From Pontederia crassipes (taxonomy: Eukaryota; Streptophyta; Magnoliopsida; Commelinales; Pontederiaceae), in the NCBI GenBank assembly GCA_030549335.1, contig CM060187.1, forward strand, positions 3,782,001 through 3,846,000: a DNA stretch of 64,000 nt, given 5' to 3'. Positions 26,101 to 38,006 of the stretch are shown piece by piece. The first letter of the stretch is position 1, and each line of letters begins with the position of its first letter. The notes beneath the pieces were generated by a model, which saw nothing but the letters and a program-made list of their open reading frames with translations, was not told where the DNA came from and ran no database searches. The position numbers and the translations under genes were made by a program.

Positions 26101-29100
26101 TATGCTAATCTGTGGAGCAATCACTCTTTAGAAGGCCTCTTTTATTTTGTTCATGAGAATTCAAGCATAAAGAATGAATTATCTACCAGTGGAGCCCAGT
26201 CAATGGCTACACTGGGTGCATTTGGTCAAAGCTTACATGGAGAAACCCATAATTAAACCATATTGGAAGAGAAGTGCTTCCTTTATCTATTTGAGATAGT
26301 AATGGCACATCCTGTATATATTTCTTGCAACTTTGCTTCTGTTAGCCATTTACTTGTCATGAATGTATATTTATAATAAAACTTTTTCTGCAGATTCAAA
26401 TATTGCTTATCTAACAGTTTAAGTTGATGGCTTGCCTTTCACTAGATAAATTGACAGCAACCGAAAAGGGTATATATCATGTTTCCTTTTAAGGGCCTAC
26501 TAAGTAAAAAAAAACTGGAATAACCACAGTGATTAAGTTAAATTGTTTCTTTTGATTATTGGTACTAAAAGGTTCCTTATTTTGAACCCATCCCATGTTC
26601 CACCCCTACTAAGCACCACCACATACATTTTCTGCGAAAAAAGGTTCATGATTCATGGAAAATAAAGATTATTCTTAAATTTTCTGGTACAGTGTATAGG
26701 AAATTAAGAAAACTAAAAAGGGGCTTTACTATGTCACTGGTTTTACAATTGGACGAATATCCTCTGTGCATTGACATAATTGCGGCAGTATTTAACCTTA
26801 TATTGTGGCAACTAAAGACAATTTCATGTTTGCGTAACAAGATATGCACCTGATTATTAAGTCATGGATTTGCCTTAAATACACTTAATGACAGGTAGGA
26901 GCATTTTCTGGATTGAGCTTGTGTTTTCCGTGACTATACAGTTTTTCTTCATATGGCTAGAAGAACTACAATGTCTGGACATTTATGTCTAAAACAACTC
27001 TATGATTCTTGGCATTCCTTCACATAACTTGTCACTGGATTTACTAATAGATGGTCAAATATGTTCTTAAAGCATGTACCGGAAGAACCTTAAGTTACCT
27101 TTATGCTCCGCATCTCTATACTTTTTTTGTTCCTCACACATGTATATCTTTGGACTCATGTTCATATGCACACACAAATTGATTTCTAGCCCTCTTATTC
27201 ATCTTTTACCTTTCAACAAAAAAATCGTTAAATAGTTGTGTGTAACTTGATTTTTGTGCTGTTGAGTAGGCTTTCAAGCCGACAAAGCCAATTAGGGGAG
27301 GTATCCCGATATGCTTCCCTCAAGTAAGGACTTCCTTTTTCTATTGTATTTGATATTGACTGATAGTTCATCTGAGTTAGATTAATATAAATAACCACAG
27401 ATACTTTGTAATGCAGTTCTCCAGCCATGGTATTCTTGAACAACATGGGTTTGCCAGGAACAAGTTTTGGAGTATAGACCCTAATCCACCACCTTTTCCA
27501 ACAAATAGCACTGTTAGATCCTTTGTTGATCTGATCCTCAAGCCTACAGATGATGATTTCAAGATTTGGCCCCACAGGTTTCTAGATACCAATTGATAAA
27601 TCATGCTACAGCATTTATATTATGTATTTAAGGAATATGTGGGACCCAAAATGGGTCCATGTGTGGACCTACCATTGATTCATAGATCAACAGTGATCAA
27701 GATTGCAGTCGAGAAAATTCTGTAAAAGACAAAGGGGAAGATAGCTTGAAAATTGAGATATATGACACGTTTGAATTCACATATTGGAGGTTGAATGTCA
27801 TGGTATGAGCATGTCTGCAAGTTTGTGGCAGCAAATTTAGGAAGTGTTCCGTGTTCCATTTCAAGTGTTTGGATGGTTCTACTTCGAGGTTCTTTAGGAT
27901 GGCAAAAAGAGTTTGTTAGAACATTGTTTCCCTTTTCCTACAGCTGGATGTTTATGGATTTCCCCTTAGCGTATCCCTTTTTTCTCTTGCATTATGATAA
28001 CTTGGTGACAGCTCTTATATATCCCAATCTGTAGTTACTAGACCTAGCATTGGGCTCATGGTTATGATCATTCTCTACGTTTTTAAAGTTACAGAACTGT
28101 CTATTCAAATAGTGCTCACAATTTCACATGTTGAACATGGAAAGCTTCTGCAGTTTGATAATTGTGTCCCTGCCCAAGGACATGACCTGCTCTTATATAT
28201 CCCAATCTGTAGTCACTAGACCTAGCATTGGGCTCATGGTTATGATCATTCTCTACGTTTTTAAAGTTACAGAACTGTCTATTCAAATAGTGCTCACAAT
28301 TTCACATGTTGAACATGGAAAGCTTCTGCAGTTTGATAATTGTGTCCCTGCCCAAGGACATGACCTGGTTATTGGTGAAATTTGTAAATCTCTGCATTCT
28401 TTGTTCATTTTCATGTTCAACATTCATAAGTCATCCCAATCCTCACTTGTCGAGCAATGAAACATCTCGTAAGGATGAGCTGCTTTGTAGCCTAGACATG
28501 GAGATGTATTTGCCTCGGGATACGTTAGGATTCAAGGCATATCAACACCAACTCCAGCAGATTTTTTTTATAATGATCCATCCAAATATTGTAGAATCTA
28601 TCACTTCACTTTGTCAACTTATGTTAGTTACTTGGCTCACAGGATTCAGATGATATCATAATTCATAATATTTGCTCTTGCAGTAATTGTTGATTTTGGC
28701 AGAAACTATGTCAATAACCTTTTTTTTTTTTTGCGAAGAACTATGTCAATAACTAACCAGTTACATTTCTTTTTCTCGTTGGATGGAAGTTAGACCGCCT
28801 ATGTTTTATAGCCGGTCCCAAGCCCGGATAAAGGAGGAGGGTTGTGTTAGGCCCCGACAGCCAGCATAAAATCCTGTCGAATCTTATGAACATGAATCAA
28901 CGAATATAGGAATGGCGTCGTATGATCCATGTAGCCGACCCCACCTAGTGGGATAAGGCTTTGTTGTTGTTGTAACATCGTATGATCCATGTAACAACAA
29001 CAACAAAGCCTTATCCCACTAGGTGGGGTCGGCTACATGGATCATACGACGCCATTCCTATATTCGTTGATTCATATTCATAAGATTCGACAGGATTTTA

Positions 29101-30472
29101 TGCTGGCTGTCGGGGCCTAACACAACCCTCCTCCTTTATCCGGGCTTGGGACCGGCTATAAAATATAGGCGGAGTTTGTTGTTGTTGTTACATCTACCAT
29201 TAATTTATACATCAATGATAGTCCACATGTGCGGACCTCATTTGGATCCACACAATCCCCAACCCCTATTATTATTTAATGAGGCTTAATTTGGATTTTG
29301 TTTCTTCGCAGCTTTATGTTAACCTTCTGGATATGGAATATGTTAACATTGGTTTATTGGTGCAGTTATGAATTTCGTCTAAGAGTTGCTTTGGGACCTG
29401 GGGGTGACCTGATGTTGACATCACGCATAAGAAATACCAACAGTGATGGAAAATCATTTTCGTTTACGTTCGCTTATCACACATACTTTTCTGTATCGGA
29501 CATCAGGTTTGACCACTTTACCATGTAAATAATTGTTTTTATTTTCAGAGACCATGTAGATAATTGATCAGCATTCCACATTAATTACATCAATGGGCCT
29601 GATGACCTCTTCACATGTATCTTTTACACTGTTGACCTTTCACATGCTTTGAAGACATTGTTTTTTCAGTTGGTTGTACTTTCTTTACATATTGATGGAG
29701 AACTTACATTAGTTTGATGCCCAATTGATGTTATCATCAATCTTTCTCCTTGACCAAACTTTCTGGTTTTCCAATTCAAAATTTTGTCTAGTGAGGTACG
29801 GGTAGAAGGTCTTGAGACACTAGATTACCTTGATAACTTAAGGGAAAAGCGCCGTTTCACTGAACAAGGAGATGCAATTACATTCGAGTCTGAAGTAAGG
29901 AAATGAGTATCACGTAGTTTGCTGCTTTTCTATTCAATTCTAACCTCACTCAAAATCAGGTGGACAAAATTTATCTAAGCACACCAACAAAGATTGCGAT
30001 CTTGGACCATGAAAAGAAAAGAACGTTTGTTGTTCGCAAAGATGGACTTCCTGATGCTGGTATGCTTTGTATTAGCTCTTCTTCCCTTTGATAACCTAAT
30101 TTCAGGAAAAATGATACCCTGAAAATGTCTGATAGCCATCTTCTCACAATCATCCCTGTGTTGGAGTCTCAGTCAGCATTATTTTCTGTTTTTTTTTTCA
30201 AGTCTGGGCTCTCTCCTTGAGGGTTTACCTCACCACTGTCAGGCTTTTCAACTGTTTCAGTAGTATGGAACCCATGGGACAAAAAATCCAAAGCCATGCC
30301 AGATTTTGGGGATGAGGAATATAAGCATATGCTATGTGTAGAAGCTGCAGCCATCGAGAAACCCATCACCCTGAAACCTGGCGAGGAATGGAAGGGAAGA
30401 TTAGAACTCTCTACTGTGCCTTCCAGCTATTGCAGTGGTCAGTTGGATCCCCAAAGGGTTCTTCATGGTTGA
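23138..30472 (+). CDS. Putative glucose-6-phosphate 1-epimerase, 8 exons
   Basis: Aldose-1-epimerase-like enzyme that interconverts alpha and beta anomers of hexose 6-phosphate; no transit peptide is apparent, so it is probably cytosolic. Coding exons: 23,138-23,233; 25,932-26,006; 27,270-27,323; 27,417-27,577; 29,366-29,506; 29,792-29,894; 29,960-30,059; 30,261-30,472, all with GT-AG borders and consistent phase, giving 313 residues, normal for the family. Recognisable segments are VYLYGGQLMSWKN, PIRGGIPICFPQF, QHGFARNKFW (catalytic-histidine region), the WPHS/YEFRLRV join, FTFAYHTYFSVSDI (second histidine), NLREKRRF, VVWNPWDKK, and CVEAAAIEKPITLKPGEEW, the last with the catalytic acid region. 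The start was chosen for its GCCATGG context and family-like N-terminus. Intron 1 is 2.7 kb and intron 4 is 1.8 kb. No coding damage is seen. Exact substrate preference is inferred from the family. Confidence 0.92.
24920..25514. mobile_element. MITE candidate in intron 1 of the epimerase gene
   Basis: An AT-rich block of about 595 bp starts AATGTTGTTGAATTC and ends with its imperfect inverse (GAACTTGACAACATT), giving terminal inverted repeats of roughly 30 bp with mismatches. It is flanked by GGGTGACC on the left and AGGTGACT on the right, matching 6 of 8 bases, as in an aged hAT-type 8 bp duplication. No transposase is present. Superfamily is uncertain. Confidence 0.5.
28011..28366. repeat. 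178 bp perfect-period tandem duplication in intron 4
   Basis: 28,011-28,188 and 28,189-28,366 are the same sequence with one difference seen (GTAGTTACT against GTAGTCACT). The very low divergence points to a recent event. It is non-coding and lies about 430 bp after the exon 4 donor. Confidence 0.95.
28795..28973 (+). mobile_element. Au-type SINE, plus orientation
   Basis: About 179 bp, from CCGCCTATG to a GTGGGATAAGGCTTTGTTG tail, the characteristic 3' end of the plant Au SINE family. It sits in intron 4 of the epimerase gene and is paired with the inverted copy that follows. Confidence 0.85.
28993..29174 (-). mobile_element. Au-type SINE, minus orientation, inside the tail of the first
   Basis: Reverse copy nearly identical to 28,795-28,973, with two differences noticed. 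The 14-base tail TTTGTTGTTGTTGT occurs on both sides of it (28,960-28,973 and 29,175-29,188), so it most likely inserted into the TTG tail of the earlier SINE and duplicated it. About 20 extra bases lie beyond its own tail on the left. Confidence 0.8.
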
Positions 30473-30497
30473 GATCCTCCTGGCACTTCATGTACAG

Positions 30498-31228
30498 GTG
30501 CTTTTTCCTCTGCCTTGTGGTTCTCTGTTTTTTTCCAAAAAAAAAAAACATTATTATATATCTCATGAATCATGTATAAACAAACCATTGGGTCCTGAGT
30601 GCTAGGAGAGCATTTGATCTGTTGCTCCAATATGGATTTATTGAGAAGTTTGCAATTATATTTTTTAAAAGGTTTGTTGTGCAATCATAGATCTTAAAAT
30701 GGGACAACACGACAGAATCGTGGTAGTTAAGGTGACCTAGAAAATTTTCCATTAATCCCATACCAGATCAACATCAGTAATTGCATAATATGATAACAAT
30801 GAAAAATAAAACATAATTGATAGACTCAAATCCACTTAGGATTAAACATGTTATTAGCAAATATTCATTAATCACGTCTAATTTTTTTTAATGCCTGCAA
30901 TAAAGACTGCATAGGGTTCTATATACTCTTATACCAAATAACAAGGAAACTTTAATAAAAATAAAACTAATTAAAAGGTAATCATGTATAAGAAAAAATT
31001 CTAGTGAGGTCCTAATTAAATTATAGGCAGAAAACCCATAACTCTATTCTTGTTAGGCCATCAATAAGAGATAATGGAATATTTTATTATAGTAATACCA
31101 ATTCTAAAATTGATATTTAAGTTTAATCTATTATGGTTAACCTGCCCTTAAATTAAAAGAAGTGTGCTTCTTTCAAGGAAAGATATTGTTGTGGTATGCT
31201 TGTTATATTGTGCACTTTACTTTTGCAG
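30498..31228 (+). other. Probable intron in the 3' UTR of the epimerase gene
   Basis: GTACAG/GTGCTTTTT at 30,498 and CTTTTGCAG/GC at 31,228 form a good donor and acceptor 25 bases after the stop codon. The sequence between is AT-rich with a poly-A run; the sequence after it is more even and looks like a transcribed 3' UTR to about 31,930. The junction is close enough to the stop that nonsense-mediated decay would not be expected. Confidence 0.5.
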
Positions 31229-32040
31229 GCATAACCTTGTTGCAAATTGAACCTTGAGAAGAGTAGATTTTGCTTCTCCAATGTTTCTTTCGGCTTTCCG
31301 TTGTGCTCAGTCCATGGTGTACCTAGATGCAGGCTTTCTGTTGAATAATAGTTCCTCCATCTGATGTGATTCCTAGCTACCAAACCTGAATTCAGGCCTG
31401 AGCTTCACAGGGTATAAGTCAGCTCGTTTTATCGTCAGTTGTTCCTTTGTAGATATAATTTCACGAAGGTAAGTTCTTGGAGTATTGGAAGAGGCATGCA
31501 AAACAGAGGGGTTTTCTTTTTTGTTATTATGAACCTGTGCCTCTTATGCCTTCTGCTGTAAAACTTTCCTTGAAGAGTCAATCCAAGCCTTGATGCATCT
31601 TTTAGAACTTTGTCATCTAATTGCATGTTGATTGAGTTTAGTGTTCTCCGGAACGTGGGTCTGCATACTGGACTACTAAAACTAGATATTATAGGAACGA
31701 AAATGCACCTGTCAATGTGGTGGTATGTTGGGAATTTTTTACTCGTCTGCTGTATCCAATGAGACCAGATATGTTAGGAGCTCTGGCACTGAAATCCCCT
31801 GTTTTTCGTGAAGATTTGGTGTTGTATCCAGTTCGAATCAACGACTCTTTTGTAGTCATCTTGATGTTCTCATTTTAGGTTTTTGGAACCAGCCTGAATT
31901 TTGTATAAATGTGTCATTTTTTAAATCAAATTGTTCCTAGAGTTTGAGGATGGCTTTTATGTGAAATGTTCTGCTATGCCACTTTAAATAAATTCATTAC
32001 TATGTTTTTAAATGTAAATTCATTACTATGTTTTTAAATA

Positions 32041-32218
32041 ACTCCGCCTATATTTTATAGTCGGTCCCAAGCCCGGATAAAGGAGGAGGGTTGTGTTAGG
32101 CCCCGACAGCCAGCATAAAATCTTGTCGAATCTTATGAACATGAATCAACGAATGACGTCGTATGATCCATGTAGCCGACCCCACTTAGTGGGATAAGGT
32201 TTTGTTGTTGTTGTTGTT
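32041..32218 (+). mobile_element. Au-type SINE with 11 bp target duplication
   Basis: A 178 bp copy of the intronic SINE. GTTTTTAAATA flanks it at 32,030-32,040 and 32,219-32,229. It lacks ~7 bp present in the intronic pair (near 32,155). It lies just beyond the epimerase 3' UTR. Confidence 0.88.
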
Positions 32219-32229
32219 GTTTTTAAATA

Positions 32230-33183
32230 TAAATGATTGTTACAAGGCTGCACTGAACATAACAATTTGTCGTAGTGCTGTGATTTGCATAAGTTTGTCT
32301 TGTCGACTTCTACAGATGACAAAGCAAATGTTCTGTGATGGACATCTCTTGCTATTATAAATCTTTTAGAAATGATGCAAATGCTTAGAACTCTTGGTTT
32401 GCTGAGTGAAAAAAAAACTATGATAGCAGTAGTAGTAAGAAAAAGAAAACTAGTAACTTTATCTGATCTCATGTATGAGTGTATATGCAAATAATAATTT
32501 CCGTTTGTGGAGAGTTGAAATAGGAAGAGAAATTAAACAAGAACAGTTATTTAAGCGCCTAGTTGATTTTTTTAATTTCAGTAAAAATTTTGAGTACGAT
32601 TTTCCTTTGGCCGGATTCAAATTTTCATTTATCATAATTAGAAGTAGTTGCATGATATAGAATGGTTTAAATAAGTAGAGAAGTAAAACTTTTGAATATT
32701 GTTTTCGTCTAATTTAGGATGATTCAAATTAGCCAAAAAGAAAACTTTTTAAATATTGGGATGATGATTTTGTTTGGTAATTTATTATAAAAGAGTGAGT
32801 TAGAGTGGTGTAACAAGGGTTGGTGAGATTAAACGTGTATTTATATAAACCATATTTGAATATAAAATTATGAGATTGAGAAGAATTAGTTTATTTGAAT
32901 ATAAAATTATGCACCGAGTTAGATAAATATCTTTATTATGTTTAAGAAGATTTATTTTTTTATGTAATTGAGAAAAAATAAAGGATGAAATAGGAATGAT
33001 TATTTTAACCCCTTAAAATTGATTAATTTAGTAGATTTAATTTTAGGTTACGTGAATTAAATATCAACTTAATCTGAATTAAAATTTCAAAAATAATATC
33101 CAACCAAATTTTTAAACCCATACACCTCGGTTAAATCTAACCCATTTCTATTAAATTCTTCCACCAAACACATACCATTCATA
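32230..33183. other. AT-rich intergenic sequence
   Basis: No frame with a recognisable domain. The sequence grows more AT-rich toward 33,180. Nothing else is seen. Confidence 0.6.
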
Positions 33184-33191
33184 TTAAATAC

Positions 33192-33472
33192 ATTGTAACA
33201 TCCGACCCAGCCATCGACATGAATTATCTAATGGATCAGGTCGGACCAGTTGGACTGGTCAAATCGAATGATCGGAGCGGATAATATAAATTAATAAAAA
33301 AATTAAATAAGTTAAACAGACCATTATAATATTATTAATATATAATATCTTATTTAGAATCAATATAAAATAAAATAATTCATATCAAATAATATACTAA
33401 AGTAAGCATCAATCGAATATTTTATAAATAAAAAATAATACAAAATAATTATAAAAAATAAAAATATCGATG

Positions 33473-33503
<31 letters not shown>

Positions 33504-33764
33504 CATAAAGAAGAACGTTGAAACAAATATTTCAAGTAAAGATATATATATATAATATTCTTGAAAAATTTTAATAAATTTTGTATGTTTTTTTTATCAT
33601 TTTACAACTTTACCCGGTTAGGTCGGTCAAACCCGTCGGGTCGGTCGGTTGAACTCGGGTTTTGATCAGATCAAAATAAATTAACCACATGGTCGGATTT
33701 TGAATGACCCACGAGTCATTTTAGTGCCCGGACACCAGTCCGATCGACCGGGCCAAGCGGGGTG
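33192..33764. repeat. 573 bp insertion-like block, MITE or solo LTR
   Basis: TTAAATAC occurs at 33,184-33,191 and 33,765-33,772, exactly flanking the block, as an 8 bp target duplication would. The block opens TGTAACATCC and closes GGGGTGTTA, which also fits a degenerate solo LTR. It contains an AT microsatellite (about 33,478-33,503) and GTCGG-rich ends. The two readings cannot be separated here. Confidence 0.45.
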
Positions 33765-34042
33765 TTAAATACTTTGCATTGAACCAAACAACCAAATTTT
33801 GACCCAAAATCTGGTTTCCTGTGTTATGCACACACAACCACCCACCTCAAAGAGAGAGCATCCGCTAGGGTTTCTGCGTGTGCGTCGGCGGCGCTTTCCT
33901 CTCCGGTTCCTTCTGTGTTTTCTCTCGACTCTCTTGACTTCTCCATCCTCTCTTCCACCCTGGTATCTCGCATGGCCTAATACCTTTGTGGTCCAGTTCG
34001 TCGATCTGCGACTTCCTGCCGTGCTTTTTCCTCTGGTTCTCC

Positions 34043-35055
34043 ATGGAGCCCCCTCTCTCCGCCGGGGGTGGCTCCGACCCTTTTCCTCCTCTCCCCTCCA
34101 CATCTGCTCCTCCTTAGATCCTCTCCAGCTCCGGCATCCTTCCTCTCCCTCCATCCTCTCAGATGCTTCCTCGACCTTGGAACTCTATTGCCAAGGGACT
34201 TCGCCCTTCTCTTCCGGTGTGTATGTCTCCTCGATAGCTTCGGGAGCTCGAGGCTGCTACCTCCTCGGAGGTGGTCATCCTGACCGTGTCTCCCAGTTTT
34301 CTACGCAGCTCAAATCTTGCCTCATTGGCCGTTTCGTTGGCTCTGTGGCCGCCCTCCGGGATGGCATTCTGCCTCTTTGGGGCCCGGCGAACCCTTGTGT
34401 CATCTCTCCCCTCGGTAACTCCTTTTTCCTCTTTGCATTTAAATCTGACTCTTCTCGCTTGCAAATCCTCATTGGTAGTCCCTGGGAGTTCGGCGGCCAC
34501 CTGCTGGCTACCATCTCTCCATTCTTTCGACTTGACTCCGCATCCTCCTTGGACTCACCTCTTTCGATCCAGCTTACGGGGCTTCCTCTGGAGCTCCGTA
34601 ACCCTGCCTCACTTAAGCGGATCACGGCAGCCTTTGGTAATGTTCTCTGTATCGATGAACAAGCACTGAGTTTTGTTGATTCACCCTGTGTGAGTGCCTG
34701 CGTGGAGGTAAATCTCTCCTCTCCCCTCCGTCAAGCAACTTGGATCTCTTTGCCTAATGGTGATAGGTTTATCCAGCAGTCTGCTTATAAGCATCTCCCC
34801 ACTTTTTGCTACCGCTGCGACATTATTGGTCACCGCCTGGAGGTTTGTTCTAAGGCACCGGTGGGGGACTCCTTGGCAGCGTTGCTGTTTAGACCGTGGC
34901 TTCTAGCGGCGGAACCTTTCCACTGCCAGCCTATGCGTCTGGTGCCGCCTGTCCAGCCCCGCCTTTCCCTGGACCTCAACCTCCTGGATGGTTCTCCTCC
35001 CTCGTCGGGTGCTCGCCACGTGGCTTGTAGCGTCCGACGGCCGGAGGATCATTAG
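34043..35055 (+). pseudogene. LINE ORF1 (nucleic-acid-binding protein), frameshifted
   Basis: The natural start is probably the ATG at 34,043 (MEPPLSAGGGSDPFPPLP), whose frame stops at about 34,115 and again near 34,230. The body continues in another frame from about 34,255: CLIGRFVGSVAALRDGILPLW, SPLGNSFFLF, a GSPWEFGGHLL segment and LTGLPLELRNPASLKRI are characteristic of the DUF4283 domain. The zinc knuckle CYRCDIIGHRLEVC lies at about 34,807-34,850. After the knuckle the sequence is proline/serine-rich with repeated LSHD-GQSY segments (35,310-35,500) and a run of 22 cytosines at 35,560-35,581. It would bind LINE RNA if intact. Confidence 0.8.
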
Positions 35056-36042
35056 ACGGACGGGGCTCACCTAATGGCTAGTAGCACCATCACGTCCGTT
35101 ATGTGGAGTCTAGTGCCTACACCGTGTGCCACATCAACGATCCATGGGGAGTCCATCGCTCGGCCCTCGGTGGTTGGATCAAATGGCCTGCCTCCGCGGG
35201 ATCTTTGCTCGCCCTCTCTGGCCACATCAGCGATCCGGGATGGGGTCATCCTTCGGTCCTCGCTTATCCCTACAGACGGCTCGGATCTGCTTAGTTTTTT
35301 CACTAATCCCATTGTGCTTTCTCATGATGTGTTAGGTCAATCCTACGGTGCTCGCCACCCAACGATGGATCCTGGCCTTATGCGTATCCCAGGAGCTCAC
35401 CTTTCCCTGTACGACTTGGATCTGATTAATCTTTCCACTAACCCTGATGTGCTTTCTCATGATGCGACAGGTCAATCCTACAGTGTTCATTCTCCCGCAA
35501 TTGATCCTGGCCTTATGTGTGTCCCAGGAGTTCACCTCGCTGATCACTCGCCTACTCCACCCCCCCCCCCCCCCCCCCCCCGGCCACTCAATCCCCTCTC
35601 GCATGCCCTAATGTTACTGCTTCTCCTTTAGATGCCCTCTTCGCCCCTCGGGCTCCCTCCACTTCTGTGTCATCTCCTCCTCCTCTCTCGGCTGATCCCT
35701 CCAAGTCTCGGCCCCCTGATCTTCCCTTTGCTCCTCTTCCTCCGGACCATGTCGCCATTATTGATCACTCTGATATGGTGGCGAGGGTGTCGGCTCCCTC
35801 GGCCACCCAGATAGATGAGGACTCTTCTTTTGACTATCTGGAGGATCCTAATCTTGCCCCTCCCTCCAGAACTGAGCGCAAGAAGTCCCGCGTGCTTAAG
35901 CCCTCCCGCACCCGCACCCCCTCCCTTGCTCTCCGCCCTCGGCCCCGGCCAAGGGCAAAGGTAAGAAAAAGCCTTCTGTCCCTAGTGCTAACTTGTCTTT
36001 GGGTTCTCTTGTGTAGTACGGGATGGTGGACCCTAGTTTCAT

Positions 36043-38006
36043 ATGAAGATTCTCGCATGGAACTGCCGCAGCGCATTCCAAGCAAAAGTTCGAGATAGAC
36101 TTAGGAATTTAATTTCTTCTTTTTCGCTTGACTTTGTAATTCTTCTTGAAAGCCATGTTGGGTCTGTAAAAGCTAAACAGGTTATTCGTCGTCTTGGGCC
36201 CTCTTGGTCCGACTCCTTCTATGAGGGATCCGGCTCCTCAAAAGGTATTATCCTTGCCTAGCGTGGGTAGGATACGCAGGTTACTCCTCTCCTCACCTCC
36301 GACTATCTTTTGCATGCTGCTATTTCTCATAATGGTTTCCATTTTTTGCTTTCTTGTGTTTACGCGAATGTTCTGCCTGCGGTTAGGAATCAATTATGAA
36401 ATACGCTTAGCTTAATTACCTTGTCTGATTTTCCATGGACTGTGATTGGTGATTTTAATTGTATTATTTATGCTGAGGACAAAAGAGGTGGTAATTAGTT
36501 TAGGAGCTCTCGGTCTTCTGTTCTTTTGCAAAACCTTATTGAATCCCAAGGTTGTTTTGACCCTATGCCCTTGGGTATTCCCTTTACCTGGTGTAATAAT
36601 CGTGTGGGCCCTGCTTGCATTCTTTGTAGGCTTGATTGGATGCTTGTTAACCAGTTTTGGCTTCATGCCTTTCCTGGTCTTGACCTGTCGACCCTCCCCC
36701 GCTGTGCGTCCGACCACGCCCCCATCCTCTTTCAGTCCGACCTTAGGCTACCTCGTTCTAAATTGAACATTTTTTGTTTCTTTATCCGGATGCTAAGGAC
36801 ATTGTTAGGCGTCATTGGTCCTCACCCTCGAACTCCCACTCGATTCATAAGGCTATGATGCATATTCGTAAGGACACCATCCGTTGGAATTGAGAGGTTC
36901 TTGGGCGGCTTGAGATGCGGGCTCAGATGCTCTTGACCGCATCTCGTAACTCGAGGGCTTTGACATTTCTAGAGATCTGTCAACTTCCGAACTCCTTTCC
37001 CTTCGAGCCACTTATTCGTCAGATCTCCATCAAGTGGTGGAGTAAGTCTGGCATTGCGTGGCTTCAACATGGAGATAGTAACACTAAGTTCTTTCACCTT
37101 CAAACCATTATCCGCCAAAAATGGAATCATATTCGGCAAATCCACTTAGACTCTGGAGAAGTCATTACCCCCCCCCCCCCATCACCTTATTGACAAACAT
37201 TTTGTTGACCACTATGTCAATCTCTGGAGTCCCTCTCCAGACCTTACCACTCCTCCCACCCTCTGGCTTGCGGTTCCCACTTGCGACCCTTCTTTCTTTC
37301 CATCCCTCACCTGTCCTATTTCTAATAATGAAATCCGGTATGTTATTTGGAGTATGCCGTCTGGCCGTGTGCCGGGCCCGGATGGCTTCACTATTGACTT
37401 TTATCACAATTACTGGGACATTGTTGGGCCGCAAGTTACCCTGTCCATCTAGTAGGCTTTCGCTAACATTTAGCTCCCTAACGAGTGGCGTAAGACTTCC
37501 CTTATCTTTATCCCCAAAAAGGATTCGCCTCTCACCATAAAAAAACTATTGCCCTATTTCCCTCTGCCATGCCTTGTATCGAGTCTTCGCTAAAATTCTT
37601 TCCAATCGCCTCAAACCCACCCTTGACAACCTTATTAGTAACGCTCAATCAACGTTTATCTCTGGTCGCAATATCCAGGACAACATTTTCCTAGCTCAAG
37701 AGCTTTCTCACTCCCTCTCGGTCGGGCACATTAAGCATATGTTAGTCAAATTTGATATGGAGAAGGCCTTTGATCGGGTCTCTTGGGATGCAGTTAATCA
37801 TATCCTTGCCCTTATGAAATTCCCTCCTCAGTTCATTGACTGGATTAATCTCTGTATTAGGTCTCCTATCTTCTCCTGCGTCATCAATAAGAAACCCTTG
37901 CCTTACTTCACGCCTTATCGTGGTATCCGTCAGGGGATCCCCTTTTTTAGTATCTCTTTATCATCATTTCCCAGGTATTTACCTCTTTGATGCACCGCCA
38001 CATTGA
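36043..38006 (+). pseudogene. LINE ORF2 part 1: endonuclease and RT N-terminal half
   Basis: Endonuclease motifs run MKILAWNCRS (36,043), FVILLESHVG, GDFNCIIYAEDKRGG (about 36,450), FTWCNNRVG and RCASDHAPI (about 36,705), matching the apurinic-type nuclease of L1 elements. RT follows: PDGFTIDFYHNYW (about 37,377), IFIPKKDSP, NAQSTFISGRNIQDNIF, FDMEKAFDRVSWD (37,748) and YRGIRQG (37,915). Frames change at least five times. The Athila-like element is inserted at 38,006 in the stretch that follows the RQG motif. Confidence 0.85.

Noticed and set aside
31153..31383. A 76-codon minus-strand frame after the epimerase gene
   Set aside because: It lies antisense to a probable spliced 3' UTR and shows no domain.
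33765..34154. Arginine/glutamate-rich minus-strand frame opposite the start of LINE ORF1
   Set aside because: It is the complement of serine/proline-rich ORF1 sequence and has no independent support.
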